Assembly (NCBI RefSeq): GCF_035916875.1 | Contig: NZ_JAXUHN010000038.1 | Coordinates: forward strand, 1 to 10,161 | Length of the DNA: 10,161 nt | Source: Methylomicrobium sp035916875 | GTDB taxonomy: Bacteria > Pseudomonadota > Gammaproteobacteria > Methylococcales > Methylomonadaceae | Direction: 5' to 3' | Part shown: positions 1 to 8,770 of the stretch, piece after piece | Position numbering within the stretch: the first letter of the stretch is position 1 | How the letters are laid out: each line of letters opens with the position of its first letter | The notes under the pieces: model-generated | Database searches by the model: none | What the model was told of the DNA's origin: nothing | Seen by the model: only the letters and a program-made list of their open reading frames with translations | Made by a program: the position numbers and the translations under genes

Positions 1-65
1 CTACATGACACGCTGCATGCAACTTTCAACAATTTTTTTTAGCAACAAGCTTTTGAAAGAATTGA

Positions 66-102
66 AGCTAAAGCTAACCGGCTAAAGCCGGTGGTTTAAA
101 CC
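66..102. repeat. Cluster of three adjacent short palindromes at the left edge
   Basis: Three inverted repeats follow one another: AGCT-AA-AGCT (66-75), ACCGGC-TAAA-GCCGGT (77-92) and GGTTTAAACC (93-102). Read on the minus strand, the main hairpin has a TTTA loop and is followed 11 nt later by TCAA. That layout resembles the subterminal hairpin and cleavage tetranucleotide at the right end of IS200/IS605-type elements. No transposase is visible in the window. The cluster lies just downstream of the minus-strand cupin gene, so it could instead be a weak transcription terminator; an A/T-rich stretch (33-40) follows further along, but there is no U-tract directly after the stem. The palindromes are read directly; the mobile-element idea is inference. 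Confidence 0.5.
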
Positions 103-147
103 CTGTGATGGAAAATTAAATGAGCGTTCGGACAATTTGAAACACGC

Positions 148-531
148 TCAGACTGAATCCAGATCGTCGTCGATATCTTCGTAGGCTTCGTTCGTGAAGC
201 GAGGGCTGCAAATGGCGAGAAAGATTAAATCCCGGTCACCTTTGTTGATAATCCGCTGGCGGCATGACTGCGGGATCAACACCACATCGCCGGCCTCAAC
301 ATCCTGAGGCGCAAGGCCTCCAACCTCGACACAGGCCTTGCCCTCAAGAATCACATAACGCTCCGCAGTTCCGTTGAGTCGGTGCCAACGGGTAGTGACC
401 CCGGGCGCCACACGCGCCCTGGCAATCGATACCTCCGGATCATCCGGCGCATTGGACAATTCGATGATGAAGCATTTTTCGGTGGTGTAGAACTCCGCGC
501 GCGGATCGAACCACTTGATGGTTTCTTTCAT
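148..531 (-). CDS. Small single-domain cupin protein
   Basis: This 127-residue protein is a single cupin barrel with no signal peptide, so it is probably cytosolic. Cupin motif 1 is visible at residues 44-64 with G44, H50, E57 and G64; the second motif histidine is L52. Motif 2 is at residues 81-96 with G81, P87 and N96; the usual histidine is Q92 and the second glycine is S89. Two of the four classical metal ligands are therefore replaced, so metal binding and catalysis are uncertain. The acidic C-terminus (EDIDDDLDS) lies outside the barrel. A GAGAAG stretch about 5 nt before the ATG is the only ribosome-binding signal. Small cupins of this kind can be isomerases, dioxygenases or ligand sensors, and the neighbours do not suggest a substrate. 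The family call is firm; the function is unknown. Confidence 0.85.
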   Translation of the reverse strand: MKETIKWFDPRAEFYTTEKCFIIELSNAPDDPEVSIARARVAPGVTTRWHRLNGTAERYVILEGKACVEVGGLAPQDVEAGDVVLIPQSCRQRIINKGDRDLIFLAICSPRFTNEAYEDIDDDLDSV

Positions 532-603
532 AAAAACTTCTCGGTTGCATGGCCGTACCCGGCTCGAACTCTGTAAACGCCCCCCAGATTAAATTGCAAC
601 ATG

Positions 604-825
604 TCATGGCTTACGCCCGGCTTGCGCAAACCCAATCGCCAGACAGATGATTGCAGGCCAGGACGTCACAAAGAACAACAGTCCCGGCCCGATCGGATTT
701 GGGTCCGGGTCGGGCCATAGTTGCAAGGAAGCCAGCGCAATAATCGCGAGCAGCGGCCCCCAGCCGAAAATAACCAGCGCGAGACCGATTCGTATCATGC
801 GGTTGGAAAGGTAGCGATTTTTCAT
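604..825 (-). CDS. Small two-helix membrane protein, function unknown
   Basis: This 73-residue hydrophobic protein has a basic N-terminus (MKNRYLSNR). Two likely membrane helices follow at about residues 11-36 and 47-67, joined by a Pro/Asp/Asn-rich loop (PDPDPNPIGPG). The C-terminus ends in basic residues (GRKP). AAGG lies about 7 nt before the ATG, a reasonable ribosome-binding site that supports this start. The overlapping longer minus-strand frame in the same bases is not hydrophobic or protein-like and was left out. The gene is 72 bp upstream of the cupin gene on the same strand, so co-transcription is possible. An inverted repeat lies 18 bp before its start. I do not recognise the family and assign no function. 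Confidence 0.65.
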   Translation of the reverse strand: MKNRYLSNRMIRIGLALVIFGWGPLLAIIALASLQLWPDPDPNPIGPGLLFFVTSWPAIICLAIGFAQAGRKP

Positions 826-843
826 GGAGTGCCTTTGAAGCGT

Positions 844-860
844 CTTGACGTTGTGTCAAG
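844..860. promoter_or_regulatory. Perfect 6-bp inverted repeat upstream of the small membrane gene
   Basis: CTTGAC and GTCAAG are separated by 5 nt (GTTGT). The repeat lies 18 bp before the ATG at 825 on the minus strand. It could be a repressor operator or a short leader hairpin. On the minus strand it contains TTGACA, but the hexamer 17 nt downstream overlaps the ribosome-binding region and is not a good -10, so I do not call it a promoter. A repeat this short could occur by chance. Confidence 0.3.
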
Positions 861-910
861 GGTGCGAAAACGATAAAGCTATTTGAACATTGGGCTCCTC
901 GCATTGCCCT

Positions 911-931
911 TAGCCGGGATCGACACGGCTA
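911..931. repeat. Inverted repeat between the small membrane gene and cpgS
   Basis: TAGCCG and CGGCTA form a perfect 6-bp stem around a 9-nt loop. It is in the 239-bp divergent gap (826-1064) between the small membrane gene and cpgS. No U-tract follows, so it is not a convincing terminator. No gene is apparent in this gap; apart from this repeat, the inverted repeat at 844-860 and the -10 box at 1002-1007, I see nothing I can name. Confidence 0.3.
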
Positions 932-1001
932 TCAAAAATTTCAAGGGTATTCCCGAGGAAATGCGCCCTTGTAAATAACCTTCAATCAACCTATCAGCCA
1001 T

Positions 1002-1007
1002 TATAAT
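1002..1007 (+). promoter_or_regulatory. Consensus -10 box for cpgS
   Basis: A perfect TATAAT lies 57 bp before the cpgS ATG and predicts a leader of about 50 nt. No good -35 hexamer is found at 16-18 bp spacing (CTTCAA or CCTTCA are poor matches), so the promoter may be weak or activator-dependent. AGGA, 10 nt before the ATG at 1065, is the likely ribosome-binding site. Confidence 0.5.
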
Positions 1008-1064
1008 GGGAGAGATGATTTACCGCACTCGATTCTCCGATCAGCCTGTCAGGACAAACCTTCT

Positions 1065-2415
1065 ATGCCCGATACGAAACAACGCACAAAAGTCGTGATT
1101 ATGGGCGCCGCCGGACGCGATTTTCATAATTTCAACACGGTGTATCGGGACGATCCGGCCAGCGAAGTCGTCGCCTTCACCGTCGCGCAAATTCCGGATA
1201 TTGCGGGCCGCCGCTATCCGCCTGCGTTGGCGGGTCAATATTATCCGAAGGGCATTCCGATCGTTGAAGAAGCGGAACTCGAGGCCTTATGCCGAACGCA
1301 TCGGATCGATCAAGTGATTTTCTCGTACAGCGACGTGCCGCACAGCCAAGTGATGCACAAGGTCTCCATTGCGCTGGCCCAAGGCGCGGATTTCACGCTG
1401 CTGGGACCAAACAGAACGATGCTTCAGGCTTCCGTGCCGGTGATTGCCTGCTGCGCGGTGCGCACCGGCTGCGGCAAATCGCAAACGGCGCGTTGGCTGT
1501 CGAAATTGTTGAAGGCGCATGGGCTGAAAGTCGCGGTGATTAGACATCCGATGCCTTACGGCGATCTGGCAAAACAGGCGGTGCAGCGCTTTGCCTGCCG
1601 CGCCGATCTCGATGCGGCCAATTGTACGGTAGAGGAGCGCGAAGAATACGAACCGCATCTGGCCGTGGGCAACGTGGTTTTTGCGGGCATCGATTATGCC
1701 GAGATCGTCGCGCTCGCCGAACAAGAAGCCGATGTGATTCTTTGGGACGGCGGCAATAATGATTTTTCGTTCATCCGGCCCGATCTGCTGATCGTTCTGG
1801 CCGATCCGTTACGGCCGGGCCACTAAGCCTCGCATCATCCCGGCGAATCGGTACTGCGAATGGCTGACATTATTCTGATCGGCAAGGTCAATTCGGCCGC
1901 GAATGCCGATGTGCAGCGCGTCGCCGAAGCCGTGCGGCAACAGAATCCCCGCGCGCCGGTGTTGCGCGGGGCGTCGATCGTGCGGTTGAACGAGCCGGAC
2001 AAGGTGCGCGGCAAACGGGTGCTGGTGGTCGAAGACGGCCCGACCATCACGCATGGCGACATGCCTCTATGGCGCGGGTTATGTCGCGGCAGTAGAAGCA
2101 CAGGCCGCGGAGATTGTCGATCCGCGGGATTTCGCTGCCGCCGAGATAGCCGAGGTGTATCGCCACTTCCCGCATATCGGCAAGGTGCTGCCGTCCGTCG
2201 GTTATTCTCCACGGCAGCTGCAGGCCTTGAAAAAAACGATCGATGCGGCCGCGGCCGATGTCGTCGTGAGCGCGACGCCGTGCGATCTGGCCGCGTTGAT
2301 CGAAATCAACAAACCGGTCGTTCGCGCCAGTTACGAATTCGCGGAAATGGGCAAGCCGTTGTTGAGCGGGTTGATCGAGGATTTTCTAAAACAGAAAAAT
2401 TTACTCTCGGATTAA
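1065..2415 (+). pseudogene. cpgS: Cyclic 2,3-diphosphoglycerate synthetase-like gene, broken by one stop and one frameshift
   Basis: The family is named for the archaeal enzyme that makes cyclic 2,3-bisphosphoglycerate with ATP; the role of bacterial members is not settled. The N-terminal part has a Rossmann-like stretch (KVVIMGAAGRDFHNF). A P-loop-like TGCGKSQT is at residues 134-141 and WDGGNNDFSF lies near the end of the first segment. The frame stops at TAA 1824-1826 (codon 254) but continues in the same frame as ASHHPGESVLRMADIILIGK, where family members read on without a break; GAA to TAA is the simplest explanation. A second lesion is near 2064-2067: after THGDMP one extra base shifts the frame, and the continuation YGAGYVAA lies one frame over. 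With both corrected the product is about 449 residues, the expected family length. The C-terminal part is clean to its stop at 2413-2415. The gene converges on arcC with a 10-bp gap. Either a recent pseudogene or sequence errors. Confidence 0.8.
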
Positions 2416-2425
2416 TACGATACTA

Positions 2426-3358
2426 TCAAACCCACCAATCGATTCCGTCGATCTCCGCGCTAATGTACGTGCCGGCGGTGCGGGCCAGGATCGCGGCCGC
2501 ATCCTGGAGTTGCCCGACGCAGGCGATGCCGCCCTCGTTTTCGGCAAACTCGCAGGCGGCCGCCACTTTCGGAGCCATCGATCCTGCGGCGAATGTCATT
2601 TGCCGGACCGCGCCGGGCGAAATGCAACGCAGCGCGCGAGCTTCCTGCGTTCCTCAATCCTGATAAACCGCATCGACATCGGTCAGCATCATCAACATGT
2701 CGGCGCCAAGTTCGCGAGCGAGCAGCGCGCTGGCCAGATCCTTGTCGATCACCGCTTCGATGCCATGTAAACGGCCATCATCGTCCCGCGCGACCGGTAT
2801 GCCTCCGCCGCCCGCGCAAATAACGACGATGCCGCAAGCAACCAACAGCTTAATGACCTCGAGTTGCAGAATCCTCCGCGGCCAAGGAGAAGCAACCACG
2901 CGCCGGTAATGTTCGCCATCCTTCGCGATGTTCCAGCCGCGCTCTTGCGCCAACCGTTCGGCGACGGCCTTTACGTATACCGGCCCGATTGGCTTGCTTG
3001 GAGACTGAAAAGCCGGATCGTTCGCGTCGACCTCGATTTGCGTCAGCAAGGTGGCGCACAACCGATGCGAGGGCAATAAATTGGCCAACTCTTGTTCGAT
3101 CAGATAGCCGATCATGCCTTCCGTTTCGGCATCGAGAATATCCAGCGGATATCCTTCAACCGGTTGATGGGCAGCGCTTTGCAGCGCCAGCAAGCCGACC
3201 TGGGGGCCGTTGCCGTGCGTAATGATGAGTTCATGCAGCCGAGCGAGCGAAGCCAAGGCTTCTGCGGCTATTTTGATGCTGCGGCGCTGATTTTCGGAAG
3301 TCGGTGCTTCGCCGCGACGCAAGAGCGCATTGCCGCCCAGGGCGATGACCAATCTCAC
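2426..3358 (-). pseudogene. arcC: Carbamate kinase interrupted by an in-frame TGA
   Basis: Carbamate kinase of the amino-acid kinase fold catalyses ATP + carbamate = ADP + carbamoyl phosphate, typically the last step of arginine or purine fermentation. The GTG start at 3358 gives MRLVIALGGNALLRRGE, the family's N-terminus. Visible motifs are GGNALL (residues 8-13), THGNGPQVG (47-55), CAGGGGIPV (181-189), IDKD (204-207) and TDVDAVYQD, ending at residue 234. TGA at 2654-2656 then replaces the conserved Trp codon of the DWGTP-like motif. The same frame continues without another stop through GTQEARALRCISPGAVRQM, MAPKVAAACEFAE (K264, the family's nucleotide-phosphate-binding Lys) and GGIACVGQL to TGA 2426-2428. 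Readthrough would give 310 residues, the normal length. The 234-residue product lacks the C-terminal nucleotide-binding part and is unlikely to work. GGA 6 nt before the GTG is a weak ribosome-binding site. Confidence 0.85.
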
Positions 3359-3444
3359 AAATTATCCAAAAGTGAATGATGCAAATAAGTTGAGGTGCCT
3401 CATACCTTTTTGTTTAGCAAGCAGTCTTGCCGGCATAAACTGGC

Positions 3445-4323
3445 TCAAATGGCAATACCCTCAATCACGGCCATTTCTTCGTCGTCCAGCTCGATATGAT
3501 AAACCGACAAATCCTCCAGCATATGTTGTTTGCTCGTCGTTCCGGTCAGAGGAATCATCCCGGATTGCAAGGCGAATCGGAACACGGCCTGCTCTACGGT
3601 GCAGCAATGCCGTCTAGCGATCTCCTGCATTTCGCGGCGATTCAGCACCGCCGAATTCGCGGTCAACAGCGAGAAGCCCTGATAGATGATGTCGTTGGCG
3701 CGGCACAGCATCCGGATTTCGGCGTCCCAGCGCCTGTGCGCATAGCAGCGGTTTTGCACGAACGCGGGCTGGATTTGGGCTTTTTCGAGCAGCCATTGCA
3801 ACTGCTCCAGCGAGCAATTGGAAATACCGATCAGTTTGACGAAACCCTCCCTCTGCAAATTTTCGAGCGCGCGCCAGACTTCCCAATCGGCCTCGGTCAG
3901 GCCCCGGCTTGAAGCAGGCCCATGCAACAGATACGAATCCAGATAGGACGTATCGAGATGTGCCAGCGAACTTCGCAAAGATTGCTCGACCTGCGCGGTG
4001 TAGCCGGCCTTAGGATCGTAAGGAAGCCGGTGATCCTGGCTAGCCGCATAGGTGAATTTGCTTTGCAGAAAAAGATCTTTGCGCTGCAAGTGCCGTTCGT
4101 CCAGCTCTCGCCGAACCGCATTACCGACGCCTTCTTCATAATAATGGCGGCGCTGATTCGCGGTATCGATGCCCAGAAAACCGGATTCGATCGCCAGGGA
4201 CGTCAAGATTTCGGTTTCGGCCTCCTTCCAGACCGTGCCGTAGAGAAAAGTCGGCAGGGAAACCCCTCCATGACTTATCGTCCGGCTGACTGTCCGCAAT
4301 ACGTTCGGCATGTTTCCCCCCAT
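3445..4323 (-). CDS. Aldo/keto reductase
   Basis: A cytosolic NAD(P)H-dependent oxidoreductase of the AKR (TIM-barrel) superfamily, 292 residues and intact. The catalytic tetrad can be placed at D53 (GIDTAN), Y61 or Y62 (HYYEEGVGNAV), K89 (LQSKF) and H134 (YLLHGP). GISNCS (about residues 166-171) and the late PLTGTTS segment match the family's strand and cofactor-phosphate regions. The start is ambiguous. ATG 4323 has no ribosome-binding site; ATG 4311, four codons in, is preceded by GGGGGGAAAC and gives MPNVLRTVSR. The gene lies 27 bp downstream of the alpha/beta hydrolase and 86 bp upstream of arcC, all on the minus strand, so the three may share a transcript. Substrate unknown; the family covers sugars, aldehydes and ketones. 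Confidence 0.88.
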   Translation of the reverse strand: MGGNMPNVLRTVSRTISHGGVSLPTFLYGTVWKEAETEILTSLAIESGFLGIDTANQRRHYYEEGVGNAVRRELDERHLQRKDLFLQSKFTYAASQDHRLPYDPKAGYTAQVEQSLRSSLAHLDTSYLDSYLLHGPASSRGLTEADWEVWRALENLQREGFVKLIGISNCSLEQLQWLLEKAQIQPAFVQNRCYAHRRWDAEIRMLCRANDIIYQGFSLLTANSAVLNRREMQEIARRHCCTVEQAVFRFALQSGMIPLTGTTSKQHMLEDLSVYHIELDDEEMAVIEGIAI

Positions 4324-4350
4324 GTTAAAACGGGTTATCGTTAGGCTCGC

Positions 4351-5154
4351 TCAGCGGTCGATAAACTCCATCGCTTCCCGCCACCACGGACGCCAAGGCT
4401 CCAGGGGGAGCGAATTGTGACCCGCGTTTTCGAAACGCCAGAGTTTCTTCCGCTGCTCCGGCAATGCCTCAAACAAGGCCAATGTGCGCCGGTTCGGTAT
4501 CACCTCATCCTGCCCGGCCATAATCACAGCGATGCGACCCGTAAAATCTCGAAACTTGGCAACGTTGTCGAATTTATCCAGGATTAGCCATCGAGCCAAC
4601 AAAAACCAGTAATGATGCTGAGCCACCCTGACCATCGAATCAAACGGCGTGATCAACAACAACCCCTTAATCGGCACCTCATGCGAGGCGATGATTCCTG
4701 CCACGACGCCGCTGCCCAAAGACTCTCCGCACAAAAATAATGGCTCTTTAAACGCCTGCCGGGCTATTTTCGCGGTCGCAATGCCGTCCTCAACCAGCGC
4801 CGCTTCGGAAGGCGATCCGCTCCTCGCGCCATACCCCGGATATTCGGCGATTATCACGCGGTATCCCAGGCTTTGCAATGCGTCGATATAATAAGCCCTA
4901 TGCAACGCGGCGCCCGCATTGCCATGAAAAACCAGCACCGTGCCTTTCGCATCGCCCAAAGACATCTGGCTGATCATCCCGCGCCGTTCGCCGCCTGGCG
5001 GCCACGGCTGCAATTTTAAATCCGCCATCAGTTCATCCTGCTGCGCCCGCGAAAAGCGTGCCGGGAAATACATCATTTTCCGCTGCAGCAAAAACACCGC
5101 CAGCAGGATCAGCAAATAGGTCAGCAATAGCGACATGACACGGGAAACCTTCAT
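4351..5154 (-). CDS. Membrane-anchored alpha/beta hydrolase (BEM46/YqkD-like)
   Basis: A serine hydrolase of the alpha/beta fold. From the ATG at 5154 it has 267 residues. An uncleaved N-terminal anchor (VMSLLLTYLLILLAVFLL, about residues 6-23) is followed by basic QRKMMYFP, which suggests a catalytic domain held at the inner membrane or exported while tethered. Oxyanion motif HGNAG is at residues 77-81, the nucleophile elbow GESLGSG has S145, the acid is D216 (AGQDEVI) and the base is H246 (AGHNS), so the triad is complete. An in-frame ATG lies 30 codons further up (5244), but the extra residues are not protein-like and would bury the anchor, so the internal start is preferred; a start at 5136 (MSLLLTY) is also possible. 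None has a strong ribosome-binding site. The gene is followed after 27 bp by the aldo/keto reductase. Substrate unknown. Confidence 0.85.
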   Translation of the reverse strand: MKVSRVMSLLLTYLLILLAVFLLQRKMMYFPARFSRAQQDELMADLKLQPWPPGGERRGMISQMSLGDAKGTVLVFHGNAGAALHRAYYIDALQSLGYRVIIAEYPGYGARSGSPSEAALVEDGIATAKIARQAFKEPLFLCGESLGSGVVAGIIASHEVPIKGLLLITPFDSMVRVAQHHYWFLLARWLILDKFDNVAKFRDFTGRIAVIMAGQDEVIPNRRTLALFEALPEQRKKLWRFENAGHNSLPLEPWRPWWREAMEFIDR

Positions 5155-5284
5155 TATAAGACGCAAGTTAGAGAAGCTATAGATTCGGCCTTGTGACGTT
5201 TTAATTATTTCCGAGTTAAAGCCATATGCAACAGCCCCCGGCAACCTTTACTACATGTTGATCGCTGGCGGATGGCTTTGCCGG

Positions 5285-5299
5285 CGGCAGCAACTGCCG
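5285..5299. repeat. Small hairpin in the uvrB-hydrolase gap
   Basis: CGGCAG-CAA-CTGCCG is a perfect 6-bp stem with a 3-nt loop in the 270-bp gap between the end of uvrB (5425) and the hydrolase start (5154). No T-run follows on either strand, so it is a poor intrinsic terminator. An open minus-strand frame of 62 codons (5205-5393) crosses it but has neither a ribosome-binding site nor recognisable content. I see no other named element in this gap. Confidence 0.3.
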
Positions 5300-5424
5300 A
5301 AACGGATTTCAAGCCAGGAGCGCCAGCAAAGCTCGGCGGAAAAAATTCGCCGTGCGGAAACATCGACAAGGTTGGTCCGTTGCGAATCGCCAAGGCAATC
5401 GATTAACGGATCCTGCGGCATTTC

Positions 5425-7431
<2,007 letters not shown>

Positions 7432-7470
7432 TCGATATTTCTCAAAAACCGTTTTTTTGGCAACGGGTTA

Positions 7471-7499
7471 TTAGCAAGCCACGGCACATGGAGTATAAT
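7471..7499 (+). promoter_or_regulatory. Sigma-70 type promoter for aspC
   Basis: A perfect -10 TATAAT (7494-7499) is spaced 17 bp from TTAGCA (7471-7476), a 4/6 match to the -35 consensus. Transcription would begin near 7506, leaving a leader of about 32 nt before the aspC ATG at 7538. The ribosome-binding signal is GGCGGA, 2 nt before the start. On the opposite strand the same bases read TATACT, a possible -10 for uvrB. Confidence 0.6.
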
Positions 7500-7537
7500 T
7501 CACGGCAATTTTTGACATTGATTTTACACGGCGGAAC

Positions 7538-8719
7538 ATGAGCATCAAACTATCCAACAGAGTTCAGGCAGTCAAACCTTCACCGACCTTGGCGATTACC
7601 GCCCGGGCCGCGCAAATGCGCGCGGCCGGCAAGGATATCGTCGGACTCGGCGCGGGCGAACCTGATTTCGATACGCCCGAACACATCAAGGCGGCGGCCG
7701 TGCAGGCATTGGCGAAAGGTTTCACCAAATATACCGCAGTTGACGGCATTCCGAGTTTGAAGAAAGCGATTATCGATAAGTTCAAAAAGGATAACGGTCT
7801 CGACTACCAGCCGAAACAAGTGCTGGTGTCATGCGGCGGCAAGCAAAGCTCGTTCAACCTGACACAGGCACTTCTGAATCCGGGTGACGAAGTAATCATC
7901 CCTGCCCCGTTCTGGGTATCCTATCCGGACATGGTGCTGCTCGCGGACGGCGTGCCGGTGATCATCGAAACCACGCAGGCACAGCGTTTCAAAATCACCC
8001 CGGAGCAGTTGCGCTCCGCGATTACGCCGAAGACCCGCCTGATCTTCATCAACAGCCCGTCGAACCCGTCCGGCATCGCCTACACGCTCGACGAACTGAA
8101 GGCGCTCGGCGACGTATTGAAGGAATATCCGGACATCATCATCGCGACCGACGACATGTACGAGCATATTCTCTGGAAGCCGGGCACGTTTGCGAACATT
8201 TTGAACGCGCATCCGGATCTGTACGACCGCACCGTCGTGATGAACGGCGTCTCGAAGGCCTATTCGATGACCGGCTGGCGTATCGGCTATGCGGCGGGTC
8301 CCGCCGACCTGATCGAGGCGATGACCACCGTACAGTCGCAAAGCACCTCGAACCCGACCTCGATCTCGCAGGTCGCCGCCGAAGCCGCGCTGACCGGCGA
8401 TCAAAGCTTCATCAACGACATGTGCGTCGAATTCAAGAAGCGCCATGATTATGTGGTGGCCGAGTTCAACAAGATCGACGGCATCGACTGCATCGAAACC
8501 GACGGCACCTTTTATGTGTTCCCGAATATCGAAAAACTGCTCGCGCGGCTCGACGGCATCGACGACGACCTGGCCTTTTCGGAATATTTGATCGAACAGG
8601 CGGGCGTCGCGCTGGTGCCGGGATCCGCGTTCGGCACACCGGGCCATATCCGGATTTCGATTGCGACCAGCATGGCGAATCTCGAAAAAGCGCTCGAGCG
8701 GATCAAGAACGCGGTTTGA
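7538..8719 (+). CDS. aspC: Class I aspartate aminotransferase (PLP-dependent)
   Basis: A cytosolic fold-type I transaminase that interconverts aspartate + 2-oxoglutarate and oxaloacetate + glutamate. Its 393 residues are typical of the class Ib (Thermus-like) branch. Visible are GLGAGEPDFDTP near residues 36-47 (substrate-side glycine loop), SCGGKQ for cofactor phosphate contact, NSPSNPSG (cofactor-binding Asn), and the Schiff-base lysine K240 in VSKAYSMTGWRIGYAAG. R372 (HIRISIATS) is the likely substrate carboxylate arginine. The ATG start fits the conserved N-terminus (SNRVQAVKPSPTLAITARA). Some members of this branch also use prephenate, which cannot be decided from sequence alone. It is head-to-head with uvrB, and a strong palindrome follows its stop codon. 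The gene is complete. Confidence 0.95.
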   Translation: MSIKLSNRVQAVKPSPTLAITARAAQMRAAGKDIVGLGAGEPDFDTPEHIKAAAVQALAKGFTKYTAVDGIPSLKKAIIDKFKKDNGLDYQPKQVLVSCGGKQSSFNLTQALLNPGDEVIIPAPFWVSYPDMVLLADGVPVIIETTQAQRFKITPEQLRSAITPKTRLIFINSPSNPSGIAYTLDELKALGDVLKEYPDIIIATDDMYEHILWKPGTFANILNAHPDLYDRTVVMNGVSKAYSMTGWRIGYAAGPADLIEAMTTVQSQSTSNPTSISQVAAEAALTGDQSFINDMCVEFKKRHDYVVAEFNKIDGIDCIETDGTFYVFPNIEKLLARLDGIDDDLAFSEYLIEQAGVALVPGSAFGTPGHIRISIATSMANLEKALERIKNAV

Positions 8720-8732
8720 TTGCACCGTTGGA

Positions 8733-8763
8733 ACCGTTCCCGCGCAGACTGCGTGGGAACGGT
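8733..8763. repeat. Long palindrome between convergent aspC and the DUF3137 gene
   Basis: A 14-bp stem (ACCGTTCCCGCGCA with TGCGTGGGAACGGT, one G-U pair) closes on a 3-nt GAC loop. It fills most of the 51-bp gap between two convergent genes. There is no T-tract on either side, so it would be an unusual intrinsic terminator, though a stem this strong may still stop or stabilise both transcripts. The GTTCCC-GCG...GCG-GGGAAC shape is like the dispersed palindromic repeats with GTTCCCACGC arms found in many gammaproteobacterial genomes (from memory). A direct ACCGTT repeat (8724-8729 and 8733-8738) sits at its left foot. Confidence 0.65.
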
Positions 8764-8770
8764 AACATTG

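Noticed and set aside
2654..2656. TGA in arcC as a selenocysteine codon
   Set aside because: The family has Trp here, not Cys, and I saw no obvious SECIS-like hairpin just after it. A TGG to TGA change is simpler.
1824..2656. Genome-wide stop-codon reassignment
   Set aside because: The two interrupting stops are different codons (TAA and TGA). One other lesion is a frameshift, and both TAA and TGA serve as normal stops in this window.
1860..2663. A 267-codon plus-strand frame apparently encoding one protein
   Set aside because: Only its first part (to about 2066) matches the cpgS family. After the frameshift it reads the wrong frame of cpgS and then antisense arcC, so it is a chimera created by the lesion.
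5205..5393. A 62-codon minus-strand gene upstream of the hydrolase
   Set aside because: There is no ribosome-binding site, the composition is not convincing, and it overlaps the hydrolase's unlikely N-terminal extension. It may be noncoding.
7432..7537. A LexA/SOS box for uvrB
   Set aside because: No CTGT-N8-ACAG match was found on either strand of the intergenic region.
7829..8725. A 298-codon minus-strand frame opposite aspC
   Set aside because: It is the antisense shadow of a well-conserved aminotransferase, with no recognisable domains.
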